From the NCBI GenBank assembly GCA_030429735.1, contig JAUIET010000009.1, forward strand, positions 62,001 to 126,000: DNA of 64,000 bases. The letters are read 5' to 3'. The notes below the pieces were generated by a model. The model had not been told where the DNA came from. It did not search any database and saw only the letters and a program-made list of their open reading frames with translations. Source of the stretch: Gammaproteobacteria bacterium. Lineage in GTDB: Bacteria > Pseudomonadota > Gammaproteobacteria > Pseudomonadales > JAUIET01. Positions 53,668 to 61,469 of this stretch are shown piece after piece. Position 1 is the first letter of the stretch. The number at the start of each line of letters is the position of its first letter. The position numbers were made by a program, and so were the translations under genes.

Positions 53668-54960
53668 TTACTCAGGGTCAAATGTAATATACATATCATG
53701 CATCCCGTTCACAAAAAACGACTTGATAAAGTTCGGCTCCTGTTTGAATTTAGGGTTGCGCAAGCGCGGTAGCACTTCCTCCAGCATGATTTTTATTTCC
53801 AGGCGAGCCAGGTGGGTGCCCAGGCAGAAATGCTGGCCGACTCCGAATGCCCGGTGTTCTTTGTAGAGCGACGGCATGCGCTCAGCACGTCGCACATCGA
53901 ATACTGTAGCGTCATCACCAAACACCGACTCATCGTGGTTGATTGTGTGGTAGTGCATAACCACCTTGTCGCCTTTCTTTATGGTTTGCCCGCCAAGCTC
54001 CACGTCCTCCATCGCCATGCGTCGCATGGTGATGAACGAGGTGTTGTAGCGAAGAATTTCTTCCACTGCGTTTTCGATTTTGTCGGGGTTTTCCAGAAGG
54101 TAATCAATTTGGTCGGGGTTTTCCATCAGCAAACGCATTCCCTGGGAGATTGCTGTGCGGGTACTGTCATTGCCCGCGGTGATCAAGGTCAGAAATACCA
54201 TGCCAAATTCGGCATCGGACAGTGGCTCGCCGTCTACTTTGCCATCCACCAGCTTGCCGAGCAGATTGTCCTTAGGATTTTGTTTGTGTTTAGCCGCGAG
54301 CTCGAGTGCATACATGATCATTTCAATGGACGCCTGCTTGGCTTCCGGTTGCCCTGTGTCACTGTCCGGGTCATCCGAGAAAAACATCAGGTTTGTCCAT
54401 TCGAAAAACTGTTGTCGTTCGCTGGCCGGTACGTCTACCATTTCAAGTATGGCGATTAGCGGCAGCTCGGCTGCCACTTCTCGAACAAACTCACATTCAC
54501 CGCGATGGGCTACCGCATCGACAACTTGCTTGGCAATTTCACGAAATCGTGGCTCGTAGCTGCTAACCGCGCTGGGCGTGAACACCTCGCGCACAATACG
54601 GCGGTGTTTCATCTGTTCTGGCGGGTCCATGTTCAGAAAAACCAGGCGACTGCTTTCCAGACCTTCCTGATCCTGTTCCCCTGCGTGTGCGAGTCTGGCG
54701 TACGAAGAGAACAATTGTGGGTTCTTGGAAATGAAATCGCACTCTTCTCGCCGTGTCACCATCCAGAACGGTACACCGTTGAAAGGATCATCAAAGTGCA
54801 CCAGTGGGCCGCGTTCCCTGAGCTTCTTCAGCTCATCGTAAGGCATGCCATTACCATAGGCATTGGGGTCCAGGGGGTTGTCAAACGGGCATGTATTCAC
54901 GGCATTTCCTGAAGTGTAAATTAGTTTTTGCATGGTAACGGAATTATTAGCACTTAACAT
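53668..54960 (-). CDS. Cytochrome P450
   Basis: A 430-residue soluble bacterial P450: I-helix oxygen-binding TLITAGNDSTRTAI, K-helix ExxR in NAVEEILRYNT, and heme loop FGVGQHFCLGTHLAR with Cys379. The overall pattern (CPFDNPLDPNAYGNGMPYDEL) resembles terpenoid/steroid/fatty-acid hydroxylases of marine bacteria and mycobacteria (CYP125/142-like order of motifs), but the substrate is unassigned. Needs a ferredoxin and reductase; the fpr gene 1.7 kb away encodes a candidate reductase. Start ATG 54960, or ATG 54933. Confidence 0.92.
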   Translation of the reverse strand: MLSANNSVTMQKLIYTSGNAVNTCPFDNPLDPNAYGNGMPYDELKKLRERGPLVHFDDPFNGVPFWMVTRREECDFISKNPQLFSSYARLAHAGEQDQEGLESSRLVFLNMDPPEQMKHRRIVREVFTPSAVSSYEPRFREIAKQVVDAVAHRGECEFVREVAAELPLIAILEMVDVPASERQQFFEWTNLMFFSDDPDSDTGQPEAKQASIEMIMYALELAAKHKQNPKDNLLGKLVDGKVDGEPLSDAEFGMVFLTLITAGNDSTRTAISQGMRLLMENPDQIDYLLENPDKIENAVEEILRYNTSFITMRRMAMEDVELGGQTIKKGDKVVMHYHTINHDESVFGDDATVFDVRRAERMPSLYKEHRAFGVGQHFCLGTHLARLEIKIMLEEVLPRLRNPKFKQEPNFIKSFFVNGMHDMYITFDPE

Positions 54961-55009
54961 GACATTGCCTGTAAGGTAAGCGCTGAGGTCTTACCCTTCA
55001 GGAAATCAA

Positions 55010-55645
55010 GTGCCTGGTTATTTATCGCATTTACGCACCAAGCTTCTTTACAACAGTCCGCTACGCCTGGTAACGGATGGGCTGCGCCGAGTTGGTATTG
55101 TGGTTTTTCCCTATTTCGTCATGCGCGAACAGGCGGTCAATATCCCGGATCAGGTGATACCGGCCAACTGCGTGATTCGAGAGCTGGACAACTCGGATGT
55201 GGATTTGTTGCGTGCGACCAGAGTCGCTTATTTGACTGATGAGTGGATTACAAACCGATTTGCCCTGGGCGATCGTTGTCTTGCCATGCTCGACGGTGAC
55301 GAACTTGTCTGTTGCTGTTGGGCCAGCCGCGCCAAAGCCAATCTCATTTTCGAATCGATCCCATTGCGTGACGATGAGGCGTACATCTATGCGGCGTTCA
55401 CCTTCGACGGTTTTCGAGGCCGCGGTTACATGCCATTGCTGCGCAGTCGCCTTTGTACTCTACTCGCGGAAGAGGGCGCGCAGCATATGTTCAGTATTGT
55501 TGATGTCCTTAATCGACCAGCGATTCGAGTGTACCAAAAAATGGCGGCAACCCGTGTTCAGCTCGGTGTCGGCCTGGCATTGTTTACGTTGGTGTCAGGT
55601 CGTTTTACGCTGCGCAACTTCGAACAGTATCTAAGTGGTCGTTGA
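55010..55645 (+). CDS. GNAT-family acetyltransferase-like protein
   Basis: A 211-residue protein whose middle has a GNAT pattern: YIYAAFTFDGFRGRGYMPLLRSRLCTLLAEEG (motif A, R-x-x-R/G-x-G/Y) and NRPAIRVYQKMAATRV (motif B). The start is GTG 55010 with CAGGAAATC upstream. It may acetylate a small molecule; the N-terminal 70 residues are not recognised. Its end overlaps the convergent LysR gene by 15 bp. Confidence 0.7.
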   Translation: MPGYLSHLRTKLLYNSPLRLVTDGLRRVGIVVFPYFVMREQAVNIPDQVIPANCVIRELDNSDVDLLRATRVAYLTDEWITNRFALGDRCLAMLDGDELVCCCWASRAKANLIFESIPLRDDEAYIYAAFTFDGFRGRGYMPLLRSRLCTLLAEEGAQHMFSIVDVLNRPAIRVYQKMAATRVQLGVGLALFTLVSGRFTLRNFEQYLSGR

Positions 55646-56524
55646 TGATCTGGTCAGGCAGCTGTCTATCCAGTCATTGATTGCCGTGCTGCGTTGCCGT
55701 TGCCTGTGCAGAGCAATGTAAAAATGCCGGCGCATGTCCCTGTGTGGAACGGGCAGCACACAGATATCTCCTCTGGCAAGCGCCGGTGCAAGACTGATCG
55801 CTGACAAGCAACCCACACCAAGGTTAGACTCCACGGCGCGCTTGATGGCTTCGGTGTGCTCCAACTGCATAAACACATTCAGATCGGGCAGCAAACCACC
55901 CATGGCACGATCAAACGCCTGACGGGTGCCAGACCCCGTCTCTCTGAGAATCCACGGTACGGAAAGCAGATCGTCGTCACTCAGACTCTTCTGCTGTGAC
56001 AAGGGGTGGTCAGGTGCAGCAAATACCAGCAACTCATCGTCCTGCCAGCGAATGCACTCAAGCTGACTGTTTTGTACTTCGCCCTCAATCAGGCCAATAT
56101 CCAGCTCAAAGTTCAGAATTCCGCGCGCAATTTGCTCTGTATTCGCAACGTGAAGCTGTATGTCTGCGCAAGGAAAACGCTGCAGGTGCGAAGCAACAAT
56201 ATCCACCGCCAGGTAGTTACCAATAGTAAGCGACGCGCCTACTGCAAGACGCGCATGCCCATGGTGACCATTAAGCGCGTTTTCAAATTGTTCGGCCGCG
56301 TCGAGTACGCTTTGGGCACTGGCTCGTAAAGCGCGCCCGGCCTCACTGATCTGCAGGCGCTTGCCCAGGCGCTCGAAGAGTTGCACACCGTAGCGGTGCT
56401 CAAGGTCTTTGAGCGCATTACTGGCGGCTGATTGTGACATGGCCAACTGTGCGGCTGCCTGGCTGATATTTTCACTGCGCGCAGTACTCAGGAAAACTTC
56501 AATTTGGCGAATGGAAAAGCGGAT
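55631..56524 (-). CDS. LysR-family regulator divergent from fpr (FinR-like), non-canonical start
   Basis: A 297-residue LTTR. The HTH begins RFSIRQIEVFLSTARSENISQAAAQLAMSQSAAS and needs codons upstream of the first ATG/GTG/TTG of the frame (TTG 56446). Between an in-frame TAG and TTG 56446 there is no normal start; ATC 56524, 8 nt after AGAGG, would give a complete HTH and is proposed. The effector domain follows (GHARLAVGASLTIGNYLAVDIVA). In pseudomonads FinR is divergent from and activates fpr, and this gene has the same layout. An assembly base error could also explain the missing start. Confidence 0.8.
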   Translation of the reverse strand: MRFSIRQIEVFLSTARSENISQAAAQLAMSQSAASNALKDLEHRYGVQLFERLGKRLQISEAGRALRASAQSVLDAAEQFENALNGHHGHARLAVGASLTIGNYLAVDIVASHLQRFPCADIQLHVANTEQIARGILNFELDIGLIEGEVQNSQLECIRWQDDELLVFAAPDHPLSQQKSLSDDDLLSVPWILRETGSGTRQAFDRAMGGLLPDLNVFMQLEHTEAIKRAVESNLGVGCLSAISLAPALARGDICVLPVPHRDMRRHFYIALHRQRQRSTAINDWIDSCLTRSSTTT

Positions 56525-56653
56525 GCTGGCAACCTCTGTCTGGTCAGTGTAACTCTATATATAAAAAACATATTAATAATATATTATAAACCCATTTTAC
56601 GTATATATGTTCGCTGCTTAAACTGCAATAAATACGCATGAACGTGAGGATTT

Positions 56654-57427
56654 ATGGGCGCATTACAAACCGAGCAGGTTACCGCAGTGCATCACTGGAA
56701 CGAGTCTTTGTTCAGCTTTCGAACAACCAGAGACCGCAGTTTTCGCTTTCGCAATGGCCATTTCACCATGCTGGGCTTGCCCGGTGAGCAGCGGCCGCTC
56801 ATGCGTGCTTACAGTATTGCCAGCGCCAATCATGAAGATGGGCTGGAATTCTTCAGTATCAAAGTGCCAGACGGCCCACTCACGTCGCGGCTTCAGCAGT
56901 TGCAGGTGGGTGACGAAGTGTTGATTGGCAGCAAAGCGACAGGTTCATTGATCACCGAGAATTTGCGTCCCGGCAAGCGCCTGCACTTGATTGGAACTGG
57001 CACGGGCCTGGCGCCGTTCCTAAGTATTATCAAAGATCCTGGCATCTATGAACAGTTCGAGCAGGTGGTTCTGGCACATGGTGTTCGGCAGGTGTCAGAG
57101 TTGGCTTACGCCGAGTATTTACAAAATGAGCTACCGAATGATGAATATTTGGGTGACATGATCAGCGCTCAGCTGAAGTACTACCCAACGGTTACCCGCG
57201 AACCCTTCAGAAACAAAGGGCGACTTACAGAGCTGTTGAACAGTTGTCGCCTGTTTGAAGACCTGGGCTTGCCGCAGCCGGATACCGAAAACGACCGCTT
57301 CATGCTGTGCGGAAGCCCCGCAATGTTGAAGGAATTTTCCGCGCTATTGGAACAGCAAGGCTTCACCGAGAGCCGCAATGGCCACAGCGGTGAGTATGTT
57401 ATTGAAAGAGCGTTCGTGGAGAGCTAG
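56654..57427 (+). CDS. fpr: Ferredoxin-NADP+ reductase
   Basis: A 257-residue FNR of the bacterial Fpr class: FAD site RAYSIASANHEDGLEFFSIKVPDGPLTSRL, NADPH site LHLIGTGTGLAPFLSI, and FMLCGSPAMLKEF. The protein ends close to the FAD without the plant-type tyrosine, as in the class containing FprA. It moves electrons between NADPH and ferredoxin/flavodoxin in stress response or to P450s. GAGGATTT precedes ATG 56654. The TAG stop lies in the CTAG starting the downstream repeat element. Confidence 0.93.
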   Translation: MGALQTEQVTAVHHWNESLFSFRTTRDRSFRFRNGHFTMLGLPGEQRPLMRAYSIASANHEDGLEFFSIKVPDGPLTSRLQQLQVGDEVLIGSKATGSLITENLRPGKRLHLIGTGTGLAPFLSIIKDPGIYEQFEQVVLAHGVRQVSELAYAEYLQNELPNDEYLGDMISAQLKYYPTVTREPFRNKGRLTELLNSCRLFEDLGLPQPDTENDRFMLCGSPAMLKEFSALLEQQGFTESRNGHSGEYVIERAFVES

Positions 57428-57527
57428 TGTCCCTTGCCAATATAGTCGATATTCCCTGCGGAAAACGCCTAGAAGAACGCCATTGTGCTGGCTCAAAATG
57501 GTACGAACTTATGGTAAGGGACACTAG
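57424..57527. mobile_element. 104-bp element with CTAGTGTCCCTT terminal inverted repeats (copy B)
   Basis: CTAGTGTCCCTTGCC (57424-57438) and GGTAAGGGACACTAG (57513-57527) are inverted. The right 44 nt match copies A (26851-26894) and C (59735-59779). After the right end the sequence runs on as CTAGTGTCCC, so a further truncated left end may share the CTAG. No coding capacity; MITE-like. Lies between fpr and the TerB-like gene. Confidence 0.8.
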
Positions 57528-57540
57528 TGTCCCCGCTTCG

Positions 57541-57969
57541 TTAACGTAAGCCCGCGAGTTCAGCAGGGGTCAGTTTCAGAGCGGAGGCGACCATGTCGAA
57601 GAACTCGCACTCGGAATCACTAACGCGACCGTCGGCTTTAAACACCTCCACCAATGCACGAACAATCGCCTGGCGCTGGTCGGCGTCAATTTTTGGGCCA
57701 ACGGTTGCTAGATACTTCTCGATTGGAGCCGTTTCATACAATTCAGACGCCGCAGCCACCCGAATGTCTTTCGCGCTTACATCCGCACCCAGGGTTGCAC
57801 AGAGAATATCTTGCACTTTTGACACCTCAAGATCGTCAGTGACCAGATCTGCCCGTGTTGCACGCGCCAGCGTCATCACCAGCATTTCCTTATACAGGTC
57901 TTCCTTTTCTTTGCTGTCTTCCAGCGTACCAAAAAACTGCTTTATCTTTGCCAGGCTGCCGATCGACAT
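57541..57969 (-). CDS. TerB-like (TerB/DjlA N-terminal type) protein
   Basis: A 142-residue helical protein: KIKQFFGTLEDSKEKEDLYKEMLVMTLARATRADL, VEKVQ-like VSKVQDIL, and ALVEVFKADGRVSDSECEFFDMVASAL, the acidic D-G-x-V/I-x-x-x-E repeat of the TerB fold that may bind metal. ATG 57969 follows GGGAG at 7 nt; earlier starts add unconserved residues. Tellurite or envelope-stress roles are known for the family, but none is shown here. Confidence 0.75.
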   Translation of the reverse strand: MSIGSLAKIKQFFGTLEDSKEKEDLYKEMLVMTLARATRADLVTDDLEVSKVQDILCATLGADVSAKDIRVAAASELYETAPIEKYLATVGPKIDADQRQAIVRALVEVFKADGRVSDSECEFFDMVASALKLTPAELAGLR

Positions 57970-58048
57970 AGGTGTACTCCCAATGCGTGTGTTAAGGTTT
58001 TTTTTCACCGCCAATGAGCTGGAGTATACGCCTAGCGCCGTGTGCCGT

Positions 58049-59302
58049 TCAAGCAGCCTGCATTTTAATGGTATTTATTTCCGGTCCGATACGCTCCGCC
58101 AGTTGTCGCATCTGCGTCTCATCAAAGCCAAATAATCGGGCAGCGTTTTCGCCCATGATCTGATGAATTTCGGCGTCAGGAACCTCGGCAAAGGTATCTT
58201 GCAGGGAATCCATGGTGTGTGGCCACGTGCCTTCCATATGCGGGTAATCAGAGCCCCACATCAACTTATCCACACCGATATCGTAACGGTACCCAACTTC
58301 GTGGCGGGGCAGAAAAGACGCACCAATATGGCAATTCTGCTGAAAATACTCCATGGGCGATTTGCTGATGCCTTTCTTCCAATGCGCAAACAGTGGGTTA
58401 TCGGCCTTAAAGTTCAGTACCCGGATCATTTCCAGAATCCAGGCGCAGCCGGCCTCAGTGAATACCAGCTTAAGCTTGGGGTGACGCTCAAACGCGCCAG
58501 ACCAGAGTAACGCTTTAAACGGCCGCTGGGCCCACATATCGACTTCCGAGATATACATCGCGGTGGCGCACTCAACATCGCCATAATCGGGCGACCAGCC
58601 AGAATGGGTGTGAATTGGCATATCCAGCTGTTCGCAGATATCCCAAATCGGTTCGTAGCGGGGGTGATGATAATAGGGGTGTCGGCCGGTGCTGGTGGGT
58701 AACAGCACACCACCAAACAGTTTGGCCTGCTTGGCCCACTTGATTTCCTCAACAGTGACATCAATATCATCGACATTGATCAGGGCAACACCGGCGTGGC
58801 GGCCAGGGTTAGCACTGCACAAATCAGCCAGCCAACGGTTATATGCCTGCACACCCGCCAGGTTCTGGTCTTCGGAGATCTCGTTTCTGTATTGCATCAG
58901 GCCGGCACCAAAAGGGGCCATTTGTGGAAATACAACCTCGCCGGCAACACCGTCTTCGTCCAGTTCCTTAATGCGTACCTTGGTGTCATATTCGCCAAGT
59001 CGTGGTGCGAAGGGGTTGGTTTCATCATTGAGCATGTCGAGAAACTGGCTGTCCTTCATCGCGCTGATCTGGCTCATATTGCTGGCGTCGTATCGACCTA
59101 TACCGGCGTCACCAGATTCGGCTTTGAATTCATCAACCATTTCCTGGTCGAAAAATGTGCCGGCGCGCACCACCATTTCCCTGGCGTACTGTACCCACCA
59201 TTGGTCTGCGTCGTTGCGATATTTGGCGGGCAGGTAGTCATTGTAAATATGGGGTAATGCGCCAGCGTGGCAGTCAGAACTAATGATCATTACCTTGGAC
59301 AT
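58049..59302 (-). CDS. Amidohydrolase family 2 metal-dependent hydrolase
   Basis: A 417-residue TIM-barrel protein: N-terminal IISSDCHAG (place of the usual DxHxH metal motif), LDMPIHTHSGWSPDYG, KLVFTEAGCAWI, and the C-terminal KLMWGSDYPHMEGTWPHT with the conserved metal/catalytic Asp. It matches the amidohydrolase-2 group (decarboxylases and hydrolases of aromatic or lactone substrates). The substrate is unknown. Start ATG 59302. Confidence 0.85.
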   Translation of the reverse strand: MSKVMIISSDCHAGALPHIYNDYLPAKYRNDADQWWVQYAREMVVRAGTFFDQEMVDEFKAESGDAGIGRYDASNMSQISAMKDSQFLDMLNDETNPFAPRLGEYDTKVRIKELDEDGVAGEVVFPQMAPFGAGLMQYRNEISEDQNLAGVQAYNRWLADLCSANPGRHAGVALINVDDIDVTVEEIKWAKQAKLFGGVLLPTSTGRHPYYHHPRYEPIWDICEQLDMPIHTHSGWSPDYGDVECATAMYISEVDMWAQRPFKALLWSGAFERHPKLKLVFTEAGCAWILEMIRVLNFKADNPLFAHWKKGISKSPMEYFQQNCHIGASFLPRHEVGYRYDIGVDKLMWGSDYPHMEGTWPHTMDSLQDTFAEVPDAEIHQIMGENAARLFGFDETQMRQLAERIGPEINTIKMQAA

Positions 59303-59405
59303 TGGGCACCTTAACTCGTCTTGAAATCGGTGCTTACGCTAATGCAGATGGCGGTTGCTATCCAGTGACGGAATGTTTAGAGCCAGAGTCTGAGATTAGC
59401 ACATA

Positions 59406-59517
59406 GGCGCAGGGATGCCTTTCCACTTGCAGGGCACGTCGTAAACCCATCCATGGGGACTTGTGTTCGAGATCCCTCTCTCACACAGTCCTGCAAGTGG
59501 AAAGGCATTCCTGTGCC
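59406..59517. repeat. Variable-stem/conserved-core palindromic repeat, copy 3
   Basis: 28-bp outer arms (59406-59433 and 59490-59517) pair with 2 mismatches. Core CGTCGTAAACCCATCCATGG, then TTGTGTTCGAGATCCCTCTC with TGTGT/ACACA, the same inner block as copy 2. Upstream of the amidohydrolase start within the 494-bp gap. Confidence 0.88.
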
Positions 59518-59618
59518 GGGCTCATTCGTATTGCCGATAGGGACAAAAATTAACACCGGCGCTGAGCCAATTACCGCTTCGCTGAACGCGCCGTATATGT
59601 GGCAGCTAGGCGGGCGAT

Positions 59619-59710
59619 CAAACAGAGCTGCGCTGGACCTTCAAAAAGAGGGACCTTTTTGAAGAGCCCCCAGGGATGGGTTTACGGCGTGTCCAGCGCA
59701 GCTCTGTTTG
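59619..59710. repeat. Variable-stem/conserved-core palindromic repeat, copy 4
   Basis: Perfect 20-bp outer arms (59619-59638, CAAACAGAGCTGCGCTGGAC, and 59691-59710). Inner hairpin CTTCAAAAAG-AGGGAC-CTTTTTGAAG (59639-59664, perfect). The core is inverted (minus strand CGCCGTAAACCCATCCCTGG). GGCAGC/GCTGCC extends the pairing outward. Its stems are unlike those of copies 1-3. Confidence 0.88.
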
Positions 59711-59734
59711 GTTGGCTGCCGGATCAGGTAAGAC

Positions 59735-59779
59735 CTAGTGTCCCTTACCATAAGTTCGTTCCATTGCCTCAGTGCTGGC
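59735..59779 (-). repeat. Dispersed repeat end (CTAGTGTCCCTT family), copy C
   Basis: CTAGTGTCCCTTACCATAAG...GTGCTGGC is the inverted counterpart of the right end of copy B. It ends 17 bp before the pntB stop. Solitary end, no partner found. Confidence 0.75.
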
Positions 59780-59796
59780 TTTGTGGGCGGGGTTTT

Positions 59797-61164
59797 CTAG
59801 CCTTTAAATTCAGCAACCAAACCGGTGATAGACGCCTTGGCATCACCAAACAGCATTCGGGTGTTTTCGCCGAAGAACAGCGGGTTATCAACACCAGAGA
59901 AACCAGCCGCCATACCGCGCTTCAATACGAACACTGTTCGCGCCCGAGGTACTTCGATCACCGGCATGCCGTAAATCGGGCTGGTGTCGTCTTCATTCGC
60001 CGCAGGGTTCACAACGTCGTTGGCGCCGATTACGATTGCCACATCAACAAAGTCCATCTTCGCGTTGGCCTCGTCCATTTCAATCAACTGATCGTAAGGA
60101 ACATTAGCTTCGGCCAGCAGCACATTCATGTGGCCGGGCATGCGACCGGCAACCGGGTGAATTGCGAAGCTTACTTCGGCACCGTTTTCTTCCAGGCACT
60201 CGGTGAGCTCACGAACGGCGTGCTGTGCTTGCGCAACAGCCATTCCGTAACCAGGTACGAACATAACGTTGCTGGCGGCTTCCAGAATCAGATAGGCATC
60301 TTCCACAACAATGGGTTTTACTTCGCCTTCAGTAGTTTTGGTAGAGTGCTTAACAGCGCCGAAACCTGAGAACAAAACGTTCGCCAGAGAACGATTCATT
60401 GCCTTACACATGATGTTGGTCAGGATAATGCCCGCAGAGCCAACCAGGGAGCCGGCAACGATCAGCAGGTTGTTGTCGATTGCAAAACCGGCGGCACAGG
60501 CAGCCAATCCTGAGTAGCTGTTCAGCAGTGATATGACCACTGGCATATCGGCGCCACCAATTGGGATAACCGCCATTACACCGAACACGAATGCCAAAAT
60601 GATCAACAGCCACAGCGTGCTTGAGCTTGCACTGGGATCTTGCACGAAGAAGTAACCGAGCAATACGATGGCGCCAATGATGGCCGCATTCACTGCGCGC
60701 TGGGCATCAAATACGATGGGTTTGCCATCCATTTTTTCGCTGAGCTTGGCGTAAGCGATCAAGCTGCCAGTGAAAGTAACTCCACCGATGATGATCGAAA
60801 GAACCACGGTAAACGCGGTAAAGCTGTCAACGCTACCACCGAACAAGGCAACCCAGCCAACCAGCAAGCTGGCCATGCCGCCTGTGCCGTTGAACACGGC
60901 AACCATTTCCGGCATTGCGGTCATTTCTACTTTCTGTGCCGCGTAGGCGCCGATACCACCACCGATCAATACGCAGATGATAATGGTGCCGTAGCTTAAA
61001 ATACCGGTGCTGAACAAGGTGACAAACACCGCGATGGCCATCCCCACTGCCGACAGCAAGTTGCCCTGCCTGGCTGTATCGGGCGAGCCCAATTGCTTTA
61101 AGCCAAAGATGAACAGTATCGCCGCAACAATGTAGGAGAGATTAATGAACATATCGATACTCAT
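59797..61164 (-). CDS. pntB: NAD(P) transhydrogenase subunit beta
   Basis: A 455-residue PntB: about eight membrane helices (MFINLSYIVAAILFIFGLKQLGSP onward) and a C-terminal NADP-binding domain (VMFVPGYGMAVAQAQHAVRELTECL; IGANDVVNPAANEDDTSPIYGMPVIEV). It couples proton entry to hydride transfer from NADH to NADP+. ATG 61164 overlaps the pntAb stop by 4 nt. Confidence 0.96.
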   Translation of the reverse strand: MSIDMFINLSYIVAAILFIFGLKQLGSPDTARQGNLLSAVGMAIAVFVTLFSTGILSYGTIIICVLIGGGIGAYAAQKVEMTAMPEMVAVFNGTGGMASLLVGWVALFGGSVDSFTAFTVVLSIIIGGVTFTGSLIAYAKLSEKMDGKPIVFDAQRAVNAAIIGAIVLLGYFFVQDPSASSSTLWLLIILAFVFGVMAVIPIGGADMPVVISLLNSYSGLAACAAGFAIDNNLLIVAGSLVGSAGIILTNIMCKAMNRSLANVLFSGFGAVKHSTKTTEGEVKPIVVEDAYLILEAASNVMFVPGYGMAVAQAQHAVRELTECLEENGAEVSFAIHPVAGRMPGHMNVLLAEANVPYDQLIEMDEANAKMDFVDVAIVIGANDVVNPAANEDDTSPIYGMPVIEVPRARTVFVLKRGMAAGFSGVDNPLFFGENTRMLFGDAKASITGLVAEFKG

Positions 61165-61457
61165 TTGGCCGCTCCTGTCGTGTCTTTCTTCTTGAACATA
61201 GACAGCATCCTGTTGGTGACCATGTAACCACCCACGACGTTTACCGAGGCGGTGATCACAGCAAGGCCGGCCAGCAGTTCGGCAAAGCCGCCCATATCAG
61301 CGCCGGCAGCCAACACGGCGCCCACCAGCGTAATACCGGATATCGCGTTGGCGCCAGACATCAATGGTGTGTGCAGGGTGGCCGGCACTTTAGAGATCAG
61401 TTCAAAGCCGAGAAAAATCGACAGAACCAGAATAAAGGTCAGGTATATGATTTCCAT
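61161..61457 (-). CDS. pntAb: NAD(P) transhydrogenase subunit alpha part 2 (membrane)
   Basis: A 98-residue membrane protein with three helices (LTFILVLSIFLGFELISKVP; LHTPLMSGANAISGITLVGAVLAAGA; LLAGLAVITASVNVVGGYMVTNRML). It is the split-off C-terminal membrane segment of the alpha subunit, as in three-subunit transhydrogenases. ATG 61457 is 12 nt after pntAa. Confidence 0.94.
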   Translation of the reverse strand: MEIIYLTFILVLSIFLGFELISKVPATLHTPLMSGANAISGITLVGAVLAAGADMGGFAELLAGLAVITASVNVVGGYMVTNRMLSMFKKKDTTGAAK

Positions 61458-61469
61458 CTGTGTGGTTCC

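Noticed and set aside
53505-53687. Short frame with a GFTACF-like stretch
   Set aside because: It is translation of the palindromic repeat core, not a gene.
59599-60369. 257-codon plus-strand frame
   Set aside because: It runs through repeat copy 4 and the antisense of pntB; no protein features.
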